In this document: positions 29,462 through 39,284 of the stretch, piece after piece
How the letters are laid out: each line of letters begins with the position of its first letter
How positions within the stretch are numbered: the stretch's first letter is position 1
Assembly (NCBI GenBank): GCA_943788815.1
Contig: CALSRS010000003.1
Coordinates: 66,588-130,587, forward strand
DNA length: 64,000 bases
Reading direction: 5' to 3'
Source: an uncultured Gammaproteobacteria bacterium
Lineage (GTDB): Bacteria; Pseudomonadota; Gammaproteobacteria; Eutrophobiales; Eutrophobiaceae
Made by a program: the position numbers and the translations under genes
Notes under the pieces: model-generated
What the model was told of the DNA's origin: nothing
Seen by the model: the letters and a program-made list of their open reading frames with translations, nothing else
Databases searched by the model: none

Positions 29462-30648
29462 GGTCTCAGGCTATATCATTGAGGGAAAGGTCTGCCGATA
29501 GAATGGCATCATCCTACGACATTATTTTAATTGCTGTTTCTATTGCGTTGGTATCAACAGGATTAGTGATGGTTGCATCATCATCAATTTCTGTTTCTGA
29601 TGATGCGCTCTCAATTCCTCTTTATTATTTTTGGAAACAATTAATTTCAGTTGGACTTGGGTTGTCAGTTGCAATTTTTATTATCAATGTTCCTCTTGAT
29701 GCTTGGGAAAAAGTAAGTTCTTTTCTTATGGTGCTGAGCGTGCTGTTACTAATAATGGTGCTAATTCCTGGGTTGGGACGAGAGGTAAATGGCAGTATGC
29801 GATGGATCAGTGTTGGTCCTGTGAATATTCAAAGCTCAGAAATCATGAAGATTTGTTTAATTATGTATCTTGCTGGTTACCTGGTAAGGCATGGTGAAAA
29901 ACTCAAGAATAGTTTTGCGGGCTTTATACATCCTATTATTGTGGTAACGATTGTTGCTGGCTTATTGCTAATGGAACCCGACTTCGGATCCGCTGTCGTC
30001 TTATTTGCTACAGCATTAGGAATGATATTCATGGGTGGAGTCCCATTGAGCCGTTTCTTTATCTGGGTTGTAGCTGCCACTGCTGCCTTGTTGGGTTTGG
30101 CTATATCTTCCCCTTATCGTATGCAGCGATTAACTAGTTTTCTTGACCCATGGCAAGATCCATTTAATTCAGGATTCCAGTTAAGTCAGGCTTTAATAGC
30201 CTTTGGAAGAGGAGATTGGTTTGGTGTAGGCCTAGGTAGCAGCATACAAAAATTATTTTATTTGCCAGAGGCTCATACTGATTTTGTTTTCGCAATACTT
30301 GCAGAAGAATTTGGTTTGTTTGGTTCGATTCTAATCATTATTCTCTATTTCGTATTAGTTTGGCGCGCAATGATTATTGGAGAGCTTGCGCATAGATTGG
30401 GCAAATTGTATTCCGCATATTTTTCCTATGGTATTGGCCTGCTAATAGGTATTCAGGCCTTTATTAATATCGGAGTAAATATGGGTGTCTTGCCTACCAA
30501 AGGTTTGACACTACCTTTAATAAGTTATGGCAATAACAGTGTTGTAGTTTCAATTGTTTTAATCGCTTTTTTAGTTCGTATCGAAATGGAAAACAGATTG
30601 CATCAAAGAAGTAAATCACCAGAAGGAAGGAATACTTATGGCGATTAG
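29458..30648 (+). CDS. ftsW: Septal peptidoglycan glycosyltransferase FtsW
   Basis: FtsW is the SEDS-family polymerase that makes septal glycan strands with FtsI. The 396 residues have about ten membrane helices and SEDS signatures such as GREVNGSMRWISVGPVNIQ-type text near residue 105, LLMEPDFGSAVV, and the C-terminal LPTKGLTLPLISYGNNS block. The start is TTG at 29458 in a TTGA overlap with the murD stop. The strong site GGAGGG at 29444-29449 eight bases before it supports TTG over the ATG 15 codons later, which has no comparable site. Confidence 0.95.
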   Translation: MRSQAISLRERSADRMASSYDIILIAVSIALVSTGLVMVASSSISVSDDALSIPLYYFWKQLISVGLGLSVAIFIINVPLDAWEKVSSFLMVLSVLLLIMVLIPGLGREVNGSMRWISVGPVNIQSSEIMKICLIMYLAGYLVRHGEKLKNSFAGFIHPIIVVTIVAGLLLMEPDFGSAVVLFATALGMIFMGGVPLSRFFIWVVAATAALLGLAISSPYRMQRLTSFLDPWQDPFNSGFQLSQALIAFGRGDWFGVGLGSSIQKLFYLPEAHTDFVFAILAEEFGLFGSILIIILYFVLVWRAMIIGELAHRLGKLYSAYFSYGIGLLIGIQAFINIGVNMGVLPTKGLTLPLISYGNNSVVVSIVLIAFLVRIEMENRLHQRSKSPEGRNTYGD

Positions 30649-31726
30649 GCCAGTTTTAATTATGGCAGGAGGTACAGGCGGTCATGTTTACCCGGCTTTA
30701 GCAATTGCAGAATATTTGAGAAAGAAAGGCGCGCAATTGTACTGGCTTGGAACCAGCAAAGGTCTGGAATCTCGGGTAGTACCTCAAAATAATTTTCCAC
30801 TGTTTACAATAAATGTTTCCGGATTAAGAGGTACAAATATTTTTCGTTGGATACTTGCGCCATTTGCTGTGCTTATTGCAATTGCACACGCATTAAAAAT
30901 CATGATAAATATTAGACCCTCTTTAGTGATAGGAATGGGTGGGTTTGTTAGTGGGCCTGGTGGTATAGCTGCCTGGCTATTAAGAATTCCATTACTAATA
31001 CACGAACAAAACTCAATTGGGGGATTAACCAATAAATTACTCTCACCATTTGCCAGAATAATCATGCAAGGGTTTCCTCATGCATTTACTGGCAAGAAAG
31101 TCATTACGACTGGCAACCCTGTGCGCTTGGAAATCATTCAAAAAGCGAGCGAGTTAGGTGAAATAAAACAAGCTGAAAAAGGTGAGACCTTAAATATACT
31201 TGTATTGGGTGGCAGTCTCGGAGCCAGGGTTTTAAATAATATAGTTCCAGTTGTGCTTGCTAAGTTATCACAGGATATCAATATTAAAACATTGCATCAG
31301 ACGGGAACAGCGCATTTAGAAGCTACAGTACATGCATACGAAGTATCTGGTATAAAACCGGACGGTGTGGTCTCTTATATTGAAGATATGGCCCAGGCTT
31401 ATTCATGGGCGGATCTTGTCATATGTCGGTCAGGTGCACTAACAGTCAGTGAAATTAGCGTTATGGGCTTGGCGTCAATTTTTATTCCTTACCCCTATGC
31501 AGTGGATGATCATCAAACTATGAATGCAAAATATTTGGCCGACGCTGGTGGTGGTGTATTACTACCAGAAAACGAGCTGAATAATGAAAAGCTGCTAGAA
31601 CTAATTACAGATTTTCATAATAAGCGTGAAACCATAGTTGAAATGTCAAGCATCGCAAGAAAAAAATCCATGCCTAACGCAACAGAAACTATAGGAAATT
31701 TATGCATGGAGATTGTTAATGCCTGA
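30638..31726 (+). CDS. murG: Undecaprenyl-PP-MurNAc-pentapeptide GlcNAc transferase (lipid II synthase)
   Basis: MurG is a peripheral inner-membrane GT-B glycosyltransferase that turns lipid I into lipid II. The 362 residues begin with the first glycine loop MAGGTGGHVYPALA, then GGFVSGPGG, and in the second Rossmann domain LGGSLGARVLN and the donor-binding region around ICRSGALTVSEI and YPYAVDDHQ. It overlaps the ftsW end by 11 bp and has GAAGGAAGG before the ATG. Confidence 0.98.
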   Translation: MAIRPVLIMAGGTGGHVYPALAIAEYLRKKGAQLYWLGTSKGLESRVVPQNNFPLFTINVSGLRGTNIFRWILAPFAVLIAIAHALKIMINIRPSLVIGMGGFVSGPGGIAAWLLRIPLLIHEQNSIGGLTNKLLSPFARIIMQGFPHAFTGKKVITTGNPVRLEIIQKASELGEIKQAEKGETLNILVLGGSLGARVLNNIVPVVLAKLSQDINIKTLHQTGTAHLEATVHAYEVSGIKPDGVVSYIEDMAQAYSWADLVICRSGALTVSEISVMGLASIFIPYPYAVDDHQTMNAKYLADAGGGVLLPENELNNEKLLELITDFHNKRETIVEMSSIARKKSMPNATETIGNLCMEIVNA

Positions 31727-33137
31727 CCTGAATGATAGTGCAATGGGCAGGGCGCGTAACATACACTTCGTTGGTATAGGTGGTGCAGGTATGTGTGGGA
31801 TAGCAGAAATTCTTCATAATCTGGGATACCATATTTCCGGTTCTGATGTGATGTCCTCAAAGGTTACAACTCATCTGGAAGGTCTTGGTATTCCTGTTAG
31901 TTATGCTCACGATTCAGAAAATGTCAGTGGATCTGATGTCGTCGTTGTATCTAGTGCTATAGCAAACGATAATCCGGAAGTCGAAACGGCAAGAGTAAAT
32001 CGTATTCCAGTAATCCCGAGAGCGGAAATGCTGGCAGAAATAATGCGTTTTAGACACGGAATTGCGGTCGCAGGGACGCATGGAAAGACCACAACGACAA
32101 GTTTAATTGCAAGTATCCTTGCTGAAGGAGGTTTGGATCCAACTTACGTAATAGGTGGTCAATTAAACAGCATTAATACGAATGCAAAACTTGGAAGTGG
32201 CAAATATTTAGTTGCAGAGGCTGATGAAAGTGATGCTTCATTTCTTCACCTGCAGCCAGTTTTCGCAGTCTTAACAAATATTGATTCGGACCATCTTGGT
32301 ACCTACGAAAATGACTTTGCACGTTTAAGTCACTCATTTGTTGAGTTTCTACAAAGACTTCCGTTTTATGGTTTTGCTGTACTTTGTCTGGAAGATGCTG
32401 CAATTAAAGATGTTATACCTTTGCTAAGTAAGCCGTATGTTACTTACGGATTTAATTCACAGGCAGACTATATCGCAACTAATATTTTAATTGATCAACA
32501 CCGTTCATTCTTTTCAGTCTCAAGGCCAGGTGAAAAATCAGAATTGAGTATTGAGCTTAATCTTCCTGGTAAACATAACGTACTTAATGCCCTGGCAGCC
32601 ATAGCGGTAAGTACAGAACTTGAAGTATCCGATAGTTCAATCGTCGCGGCACTTAAAAACTTTCAGGGTATAGCACGAAGATGCAATATGTTAGGTAGTA
32701 TCAAGATTAATGACAAAGTAATGACAGTGATTGATGATTATGCTCATCATCCAAATGAAATTAAAGCCACTTTAGATGCTATTAAATCAGGGTGGCCGGA
32801 TCGTGAATTACTGGTTGTATTTCAACCCCACCGTTATACCCGTACAAGAGATCTTTTTTCTGATTTTTGTGATGTGCTATCAAGCGAAAATAATATTATT
32901 TTACTTGATGTATATCCAGCAGGGGAGGATCCAATAAAAGATGCGGATACGGCCACATTATATTCAAGCCTTTCATCAAATATCAGCATGAACATTGCGC
33001 ATGTTAAAGGCGATGAAGTGTATTCGGTAATTTCAGATATGGTAATTGAGAACGGAATAATATTAATCATGGGAGCAGGTGATATTGCGAAACTGGGACC
33101 AGGCTTGATGGAAAATTTTAGTAATACTATTCATTAA
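31719..33137 (+). CDS. murC: UDP-MurNAc:L-alanine ligase
   Basis: MurC adds L-alanine to UDP-MurNAc, starting the stem peptide. The 472 residues have the N-terminal loop HFVGIGGAGMCGIAE, the ATP loop VAGTHGKTTTTS, and the C-terminal DDYAHHPNEIKATL motif. I chose ATG 31719, seven bases after GGAG at 31708-31711, over the TTG two codons upstream. It overlaps the murG stop by 8 bp. murB follows 2 bp after its stop. Confidence 0.97.
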   Translation: MPDLNDSAMGRARNIHFVGIGGAGMCGIAEILHNLGYHISGSDVMSSKVTTHLEGLGIPVSYAHDSENVSGSDVVVVSSAIANDNPEVETARVNRIPVIPRAEMLAEIMRFRHGIAVAGTHGKTTTTSLIASILAEGGLDPTYVIGGQLNSINTNAKLGSGKYLVAEADESDASFLHLQPVFAVLTNIDSDHLGTYENDFARLSHSFVEFLQRLPFYGFAVLCLEDAAIKDVIPLLSKPYVTYGFNSQADYIATNILIDQHRSFFSVSRPGEKSELSIELNLPGKHNVLNALAAIAVSTELEVSDSSIVAALKNFQGIARRCNMLGSIKINDKVMTVIDDYAHHPNEIKATLDAIKSGWPDRELLVVFQPHRYTRTRDLFSDFCDVLSSENNIILLDVYPAGEDPIKDADTATLYSSLSSNISMNIAHVKGDEVYSVISDMVIENGIILIMGAGDIAKLGPGLMENFSNTIH

Positions 33138-33139
33138 TT

Positions 33140-34114
33140 ATGGGAATGCAAAATACATTAACTTTGAATGAAAAGCTGGATTTTTATTTGATGATGACAG
33201 AGAAGAATGGTGAATATAAAGGCAAGTTTAGGACAAATGAACTTATGTCCAGGCATACCTCGTGGCGTGTCGGTGGGCCAGCAGATCAATTTTATATTCC
33301 ATATGACTATGAGGATTTAAGAAATTTTCTTACCCAATTAGAGAAAAGTGAGTCACTTACATGGATAGGATTAGGAAGTAACTTATTGGTCAGAGACGGT
33401 GGTATTAGAGGTACGGTTATTGCCACAAAAAATATGGATGAGAAGATTGAAAAACAATCAAGTACTAATATTTTTTCAGGCGCAGGGGTTTCCTGTGCTC
33501 AGCTTGCAAAAGCCAGTGTGAAACTAGGTCTAAGTGGTGCGGAATTTTTAATTGGCATTCCAGGAACACTAGGTGGTGCTTTGGCTATGAATGCAGGTGC
33601 ATTTGGTTTAGAAACCTGGGGTGTAATTGAATCGGTTACTACGATTAACAGAGATGGTATTGCAATAAAGCGGTTTAAAGATGAATTTATTATTGGATAT
33701 AGAACAGTGAAAATTCCAGCTGGAGAGTGGTTTGTCTCTGCGAACCTAAAATTATTTCAAGATACAGAAGAAAATGGGAAGCAAATAATTAAAGATTTGT
33801 TAAGCCAAAGATCAAGATCACAGCCTATTGGAGAAGCAAGTTGTGGCTCAGTATTTAAGAATCCAGAAACAGGTGACCCTGCAGCAAAACTAATTGATGA
33901 CTGTGGCTTAAAAGGATTTTCTGTCGGTGGGGCAGCGGTATCTACCAAGCATGCAAATTTTATCATTAATGAAGGTAATGCTACTGCAGAGAATATTGAA
34001 AATTTGATTAATCAAGTTCAGATGAAAGTACTTGAGAAGTTTAGTATTAAATTAATCCCAGAAGTCAGGATCGTTGGTGATAGGCAAGATGTAGGGGTTG
34101 ATTTCAATGCATGA
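33140..34114 (+). CDS. murB: UDP-N-acetylenolpyruvoylglucosamine reductase
   Basis: MurB is an FAD enzyme that reduces the enolpyruvyl group made by MurA to the lactyl ether of MurNAc. The 324 residues include TSWRVGGPADQF, the FAD-binding block WIGLGSNLLVRDGGI, LIGIPGTLGGALAMNAGA, and the catalytic Ser segment CGSVFKNP. This is the layout of type II-like MurB near 300 residues. Here murB lies inside the dcw cluster between murC and ddl; in E. coli and Pseudomonas it is elsewhere. Confidence 0.97.
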   Translation: MGMQNTLTLNEKLDFYLMMTEKNGEYKGKFRTNELMSRHTSWRVGGPADQFYIPYDYEDLRNFLTQLEKSESLTWIGLGSNLLVRDGGIRGTVIATKNMDEKIEKQSSTNIFSGAGVSCAQLAKASVKLGLSGAEFLIGIPGTLGGALAMNAGAFGLETWGVIESVTTINRDGIAIKRFKDEFIIGYRTVKIPAGEWFVSANLKLFQDTEENGKQIIKDLLSQRSRSQPIGEASCGSVFKNPETGDPAAKLIDDCGLKGFSVGGAAVSTKHANFIINEGNATAENIENLINQVQMKVLEKFSIKLIPEVRIVGDRQDVGVDFNA

Positions 34115-35069
34115 TATTAAGAAATTCTCAGAGTTTGATTATGGAAAAGTTGCAGTTTTGCTGGGAGGGTCATCAGCAGAAAGAACTATTTCCCTGGAGA
34201 CAGGAGCTGCAATCTGTGAGGCCTTGAAGCAATCTGGAGTTGATGCATATGAATTTGATACAAGTGAAAACTCGCTGATTGATTTGAAACAACAGAATTA
34301 TGATCGTGCGTTTATTGCATTGCATGGAAGGGGAGGGGAAGACGGAACAATACAGGGTGCATTACAAACTTTAGGTATTCCTTATACAGGAAGTGGTGTT
34401 CTTGGATCTGCTTTGTCAATGGATAAAATCAGAAGTAAATTAATCTGGAACGCGACTGAACTACCAACACCTGAATTCTTGAATATTAATAACGATAAAG
34501 ATTTGATTAAAGTTCCTGATAAATTAGGTTTTCCAGTGGTAATCAAGCCCGTTACTGAAGGCTCAAGCGTTGGAGTCACTATAGTCAGGAATCAAGACCA
34601 GTTGTTGTCCGCATGGGAAAAGGCAAGCGAGCTTGATAATCAGGTTATGGCAGAGAAATGGATAGATGGGGAAGAATATACGGCAACAGTACTGATGGAT
34701 GAAGTTCTACCCATGATTAAACTTAGTACTCCCAGAGAGTTCTATGACTATGAAGCAAAATATCATGCAGATACAACTGAGTATCTATGCCCTTGTGGTT
34801 TGAGTGTATCGCAGGAAAATAAATTAGCCGATATGGTAATGGATGCATTTGTTGCATTATCAGCGTCTGGTTGGGGGAGAGTCGATTTCCTGCTCGACAA
34901 GGATAGCAAGCCCTGGTTAATAGAATTAAATACGGTGCCAGGGATGACTAGTCACAGTTTGGTTCCCATGTCAGCAAAACAAGCTGGCCTAAGTTTTACA
35001 GAATTAGTCCTGAATATACTTTACACCAGTGTTTACCTTGATCGAAATAATGGAGTAACACTGCAATGA
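34107..35069 (+). CDS. ddl: D-alanine:D-alanine ligase
   Basis: Ddl makes the D-Ala-D-Ala dipeptide used by MurF. The 320-residue ATP-grasp enzyme has VAVLLGGSSAERTISLETG, ALHGRGGEDGTIQG, GFPVVIKPVTEGSSVGV, and the metal-binding C-terminal LIELNTVPGMTSHSL. I chose ATG 34107 (nine bases after AGGGG) over TTG 34098. It overlaps the murB stop by 8 bp and ftsQ by 4 bp. Position before ftsQ makes it the DdlB-type copy. Confidence 0.97.
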   Translation: MHDIKKFSEFDYGKVAVLLGGSSAERTISLETGAAICEALKQSGVDAYEFDTSENSLIDLKQQNYDRAFIALHGRGGEDGTIQGALQTLGIPYTGSGVLGSALSMDKIRSKLIWNATELPTPEFLNINNDKDLIKVPDKLGFPVVIKPVTEGSSVGVTIVRNQDQLLSAWEKASELDNQVMAEKWIDGEEYTATVLMDEVLPMIKLSTPREFYDYEAKYHADTTEYLCPCGLSVSQENKLADMVMDAFVALSASGWGRVDFLLDKDSKPWLIELNTVPGMTSHSLVPMSAKQAGLSFTELVLNILYTSVYLDRNNGVTLQ

Positions 35070-35872
35070 TTAGGTTTATGGCATCAGGTAAACAAAACCA
35101 GCTTGATGGTGCAGTTAAAAATTTTTTGGTAGAAAGTAAAGTTGATTTTATACAGGGAATTATTTTTGCTCTCTTAATAATTGGCACATTAATGTTTGTG
35201 GTGATTAGGCTATCAGATCCTATGACTTTACCAATACGCCATGTGAGCATTAATGGTGATTTTATTCATCTTTCACCTGTTAGTTTACAAGAGCGTGCCA
35301 GTAGTGTTGTCAGAGGTGGTTTTTTTAATGTCAATGTGGAAACAATACAGGAAGTTGTAAGTAATGAACCATGGGTAAAAGAAATTATGGTCAGCCGAAT
35401 ATGGCCTGACAGAATTAGTGTTGATATTAAAGAACAAGAAGCAGTTGCAATATGGAAAGATAATGCCTTATTGAATGCGGATTCATTCATCTTTAATCCA
35501 GAAAGATCGACATTTCCAGAAGGCTTGCCATATTTATCCGGACCGGAAAATTCAAATTATTTAGTGATGGATCAACTCTACAAAATTACCGAGATTCTGC
35601 CGGAACCTCTCAAAGTAAAAGAATTACATTTAAGTGAAAGGCGTTCATGGCAATTAATCCTGGATAACAATGTGAAATTGCAAATTGGAAAGACAAATAT
35701 ACTGGAGAAAGTAAATCAGTTTATTAAATATTATCCAGGTCTATATGAGAATAATGAGAGGAAAGTAAGTTACGTGGATTTGCGGTATACAAATGGGTTT
35801 GTAATAGGGTGGAAAACAAACAATGAAACTGAACTGATGACCAGGCAGGGTGAAAATGGCAAAGAAATCTGA
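35066..35872 (+). CDS. ftsQ: Cell division protein FtsQ
   Basis: FtsQ links early and late division proteins at the septum. The 268 residues have a cytoplasmic tail, one membrane helix (about 28-50, IIFALLIIGTLMFVVIRL), a POTRA domain starting at PIRHVSINGDFIHLS, and the FtsQ beta domain ending around YVDLRYTNGFVIGWK. The ATG sits in a 4-bp overlap with ddl, and the end overlaps ftsA by 17 bp. Confidence 0.95.
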   Translation: MIRFMASGKQNQLDGAVKNFLVESKVDFIQGIIFALLIIGTLMFVVIRLSDPMTLPIRHVSINGDFIHLSPVSLQERASSVVRGGFFNVNVETIQEVVSNEPWVKEIMVSRIWPDRISVDIKEQEAVAIWKDNALLNADSFIFNPERSTFPEGLPYLSGPENSNYLVMDQLYKITEILPEPLKVKELHLSERRSWQLILDNNVKLQIGKTNILEKVNQFIKYYPGLYENNERKVSYVDLRYTNGFVIGWKTNNETELMTRQGENGKEI

Positions 35873-37091
35873 CAAAAATTTAATTGTTGGACTAGATATT
35901 GGGACTTCAAAAGTAGTAGCAATCGTTGGTGAAATGTCACCATCTAATGGAATTGAAGTTATCGGAATTGGATCCTGTCAATCAAGGGGATTGAAAAAAG
36001 GAGTTGTGGTTAATATAGAGTCAACCGTCCACTCCATACAAAGGGCTATTGAAGAGGCAGAATTAATGGCTGGATGTGAAATTCATTCTGTTTATGCTGG
36101 TATAGCGGGAAGTCATATTAGAAGTTTAAACTCACATGGAATTGTCGCTATACGCGACAATGAAGTGACTGTCGGTGACATTGATCGAGTGATCGATGCG
36201 GCTCGGGCAGTTGCTATTCCAGCTGACCAACGAATGCTCCATATATTGCCACAGGAGTTCGTTATCGATAATCAGGAAGGTATTAAAGAACCTATAGGAA
36301 TGTCGGGTGTCAGGTTGGAGGCAAAAGTCCATATGGTAACTGGGGCGGTGAGTGCTGCACAAAATATTATCAAGTGTGTCAGGAGATGTGGTCTAGAAGT
36401 CGATGACATTATCCTTGAACAACTTGCTTCTAGTTATGCAGTTTTGACTGATGATGAAAAAGATCTTGGAGTTTGTATTGTAGATATTGGAGGTGGCACT
36501 ACTGATATAGCAGTATTTACTGATGGATCAATTCATCATACTGCTGTCATTCCAATTGCTGGTGATCAGGTTACCAATGATATTGCCGTTGCTCTGCGGA
36601 CACCTACACAACATGCAGAAGATATCAAAGTCAGGTACGCATGTGCCTTAACACAACTTGCAAATCCCGATGAAACTATTGAAGTTCCAAGTGTTGGAGA
36701 CAGACCCGCAAGAAGGTTAGCAAGGCAAACCTTAGCTGAGGTAGTTGAACCAAGGTATGAAGAATTATTTACTCTTGTTAGATCAGAGCTGCAACGTAGT
36801 GGTTTTGAAGATCTGATTGCAGCAGGAATCGTCCTTACTGGTGGCAGTTCAAAAATGGAAGGTGCAATTGAACTTGCAGAAGAAATATTTCATATGCCTG
36901 TAAGGGTGGGTGCACCACAACATATCACCGGTCTATCAGATGTGGTTAAAAATCCAATTTATTCAACAGGTGTTGGTCTTTTATTATTCGGCCAACGTCA
37001 GGTTCAAGAATCAATTCATAGTAGACATACTGAAGGTGGATTTAGTGGTGTTTTTGACAGAATGAAAAGCTGGTTTTCGGGAAATTTTTAA
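35856..37091 (+). CDS. ftsA: Cell division protein FtsA
   Basis: FtsA is an actin-like ATPase that tethers FtsZ filaments to the membrane. The 411 residues have the phosphate loops VGLDIGTSKVVAIVG and VDIGGGTTDIAVF, the LTGGSSKMEGA adenosine motif, and a C-terminal amphipathic helix (FDRMKSWFSGNF) for membrane binding. ATG 35856 is preferred over GTG 35850 because AGGG lies five bases before it. ftsZ follows 25 bp later. Confidence 0.96.
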   Translation: MAKKSDKNLIVGLDIGTSKVVAIVGEMSPSNGIEVIGIGSCQSRGLKKGVVVNIESTVHSIQRAIEEAELMAGCEIHSVYAGIAGSHIRSLNSHGIVAIRDNEVTVGDIDRVIDAARAVAIPADQRMLHILPQEFVIDNQEGIKEPIGMSGVRLEAKVHMVTGAVSAAQNIIKCVRRCGLEVDDIILEQLASSYAVLTDDEKDLGVCIVDIGGGTTDIAVFTDGSIHHTAVIPIAGDQVTNDIAVALRTPTQHAEDIKVRYACALTQLANPDETIEVPSVGDRPARRLARQTLAEVVEPRYEELFTLVRSELQRSGFEDLIAAGIVLTGGSSKMEGAIELAEEIFHMPVRVGAPQHITGLSDVVKNPIYSTGVGLLLFGQRQVQESIHSRHTEGGFSGVFDRMKSWFSGNF

Positions 37092-37116
37092 TTTTTATTA
37101 ACTGGAGGGTAACGTT

Positions 37117-38256
37117 ATGTTTGAACTTGTCGATGCTACAAATCAGACAGCTATCATAAAAGTGATAGGTGTTGGTGGTGGAGGTGGGAATGCTGTAGAG
37201 CATATGTTAAAAGCAAATATAGAAGGAGTTGATTTTATATGTGCCAATACAGATGCTCAGGCATTAAAAAACTCTACTTCAAAAACCATATTGCAGTTAG
37301 GAGGGACAGTAACCAAAGGACTAGGCGCCGGTGCAGATCCGGATCTTGGGAGACAGTCTGCTCTTGAGGATCGTGACCGTATTATGGACGTATTGGAAGG
37401 TAGTGATATGGTATTTATTACGGCAGGAATGGGAGGAGGTACCGGTACAGGTGCTGCGCCAGTAGTTGCACAGGTTGCAAAAGAAATGGGAATTCTTACG
37501 GTTGCCGTAGTGACTCGGCCATTTTCTTTTGAAGGAAAAAAACGTGCTGTGGTAGCGGATAATGGGATTAGTGATCTGAGTCAATTTGTTGATTCATTAA
37601 TTACGATTCCAAATGAAAAGTTGATGAGTGTATTAGGCAGGGAAGTAAGTTTGTTAAATGCCTTTGCAGCAGCAAATGATGTCTTGCTTGGTGCAGTACA
37701 GGGGATTGCTCAACTTATTACATGCCCAGGATTAATTAATGTTGATTTTGCTGATGTAAGAACTGTAATGTCTGAAATGGGTATGGCAATGATGGGGTCC
37801 GGTAAAGCACAGGGAGAAGATAGGGCAACAGTTGCAGCAGAAGCGGCTATATCCAGTCCCTTATTAGAAGATGTCAATTTATCAGGTGCAAAAGGTATTC
37901 TTGTGAATATTACAGCAGGTATGGATTTTGCTATAGGTGAATTTGAAGATGTTGGAAATACAATAAAGCAGTTTGCATCGGATAATGCAACGGTGGTAGT
38001 TGGTACAGTAATCGATCCAGAAATGAGTGGTGAGCTTAGGGTTACGATAGTCGCAACTGGCCTTGGTCATTCAGTAATTCGTGAAGAATCACCTAGAATT
38101 AAGGTGGTTACTGAATCAAATGTGGCTGTTGACTATAAAGACTTTGATCGACCCACTGTCATACGAAATCAGGATGTTGGTCAGAATAAGTCTCCTGATG
38201 AACAGGATCCTGATTATCTTGATATACCAGCATTTTTACGTCGCCAGGCAGATTAA
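37117..38256 (+). CDS. ftsZ: Cell division protein FtsZ
   Basis: FtsZ is the tubulin-like GTPase that forms the division ring. The 379 residues carry the GTP-binding loop GGGTGTG at 106-112, the T7 loop region NVDFADVRTVMSEMG with catalytic Asp residues, a short linker, and the conserved C-terminal peptide YLDIPAFLRRQ that binds FtsA, ZipA and ZapD. CTGGAGGG precedes the ATG. zapD is encoded 8 kb downstream. Confidence 0.98.
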   Translation: MFELVDATNQTAIIKVIGVGGGGGNAVEHMLKANIEGVDFICANTDAQALKNSTSKTILQLGGTVTKGLGAGADPDLGRQSALEDRDRIMDVLEGSDMVFITAGMGGGTGTGAAPVVAQVAKEMGILTVAVVTRPFSFEGKKRAVVADNGISDLSQFVDSLITIPNEKLMSVLGREVSLLNAFAAANDVLLGAVQGIAQLITCPGLINVDFADVRTVMSEMGMAMMGSGKAQGEDRATVAAEAAISSPLLEDVNLSGAKGILVNITAGMDFAIGEFEDVGNTIKQFASDNATVVVGTVIDPEMSGELRVTIVATGLGHSVIREESPRIKVVTESNVAVDYKDFDRPTVIRNQDVGQNKSPDEQDPDYLDIPAFLRRQAD

Positions 38257-38298
38257 TGAGAGAATATCGATAAACTTTAAAGATATTAAGGATTCAAC

Positions 38299-38327
38299 TT
38301 GACAGTAAATAAATATGGTCGTAAAAA
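38299..38327 (+). promoter_or_regulatory. Candidate lpxC promoter
   Basis: A perfect -35 (TTGACA, 38299-38304) lies in the 104-bp ftsZ-lpxC gap with TAAAAA at 38322-38327, a weak -10, 17 bp downstream. A separate lpxC promoter at this place is known in E. coli. Start would be near 38334. Confidence 0.45.
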
Positions 38328-38360
38328 GCCCTTTGTCTTTCATATACATATATAAATGCA

Positions 38361-39284
38361 TTGATAATTAAGCAGAGAACACTAAAAAATGTAATTCGAG
38401 CTTCTGGCGTCGGCTTACACACTGGGAATAAAGTTTATTTAACTCTTAGGCCTGCTCCAGTTAATCATGGAATTGTATTTAGAAGGGTCGACCTGGATCC
38501 TGTTATTGAGATAAGTGCCAGACCAGAGAATGTTGGTTATACCACCTTGTCTACGAGTCTTGTGAGAGGTGATATTCGTATTACTACAGTTGAACATTTA
38601 TTGTCAGCTTTTGCTGGATTTGGTATTGATAATGCATTTGTCGATTTAAGTGCAGAAGAAGTTCCTATTATGGACGGTAGTGCAGGGCCGTTTGTATTTC
38701 TCATTCAATCTGCTGGTGTTGTGGAACAAAACAGTCTGAAAAAATTTCTAAAGATAAAACGCCCAATACAGATCGCTGATGGCGATAAGTGGGCTCGTTT
38801 TGAACCATTTTCTGGGTTTAAGGTTAGCTTTACAATTGAGTTTGATCATCCTGCCTTTAATCGTAAAAATTGCCATGCTGAAATAGATTTTTCGACGACA
38901 TCTTATGTTAGAGAAATCAGTCGCGCCAGGACATTTGGGTTCATGAAAGAAGTAGAAAAATTAAGGCAACAAAATTTGATTTTAGGTGGGAGTCTAGATA
39001 ATGCCGTCGTGGTAGATGACTACAGAGTTATTAATGAAGATGGACTTCGTTACCAGGATGAATGCGTTAAACATAAAATTCTGGATGCGATAGGCGATTT
39101 ATATTTGTTAGGATACAGTTTGATTGGTGCATTTAATGGTTACAAATCCGGGCATGAACTAAATAATCGATTATTAAAAGAGTTAATGGAAAATGAAGAT
39201 GCCTGGGAACTGGTTGAGTTTGATAAAGAATCAGAAATTCCTTTCTCATATATACAGCCCTTGAGTGTCTCCCAATCAGCTTAA
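38361..39284 (+). CDS. lpxC: UDP-3-O-acyl-N-acetylglucosamine deacetylase
   Basis: LpxC is the zinc deacetylase for the committed step of lipid A synthesis. The 307 residues align from the first residues ([15 protein letters not shown]). Zinc ligands are His79 in TTVEHLLSA and the His and Asp in [12 protein letters not shown]. The only start that keeps the conserved N-terminus is TTG at 38361; an in-frame stop lies at 38322 and no ATG intervenes. No Shine-Dalgarno sequence is visible. The stop codon region overlaps the convergent dciA by 4 bp. Confidence 0.96.
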   Translation: MIIKQRTLKNVIRASGVGLHTGNKVYLTLRPAPVNHGIVFRRVDLDPVIEISARPENVGYTTLSTSLVRGDIRITTVEHLLSAFAGFGIDNAFVDLSAEEVPIMDGSAGPFVFLIQSAGVVEQNSLKKFLKIKRPIQIADGDKWARFEPFSGFKVSFTIEFDHPAFNRKNCHAEIDFSTTSYVREISRARTFGFMKEVEKLRQQNLILGGSLDNAVVVDDYRVINEDGLRYQDECVKHKILDAIGDLYLLGYSLIGAFNGYKSGHELNNRLLKELMENEDAWELVEFDKESEIPFSYIQPLSVSQSA

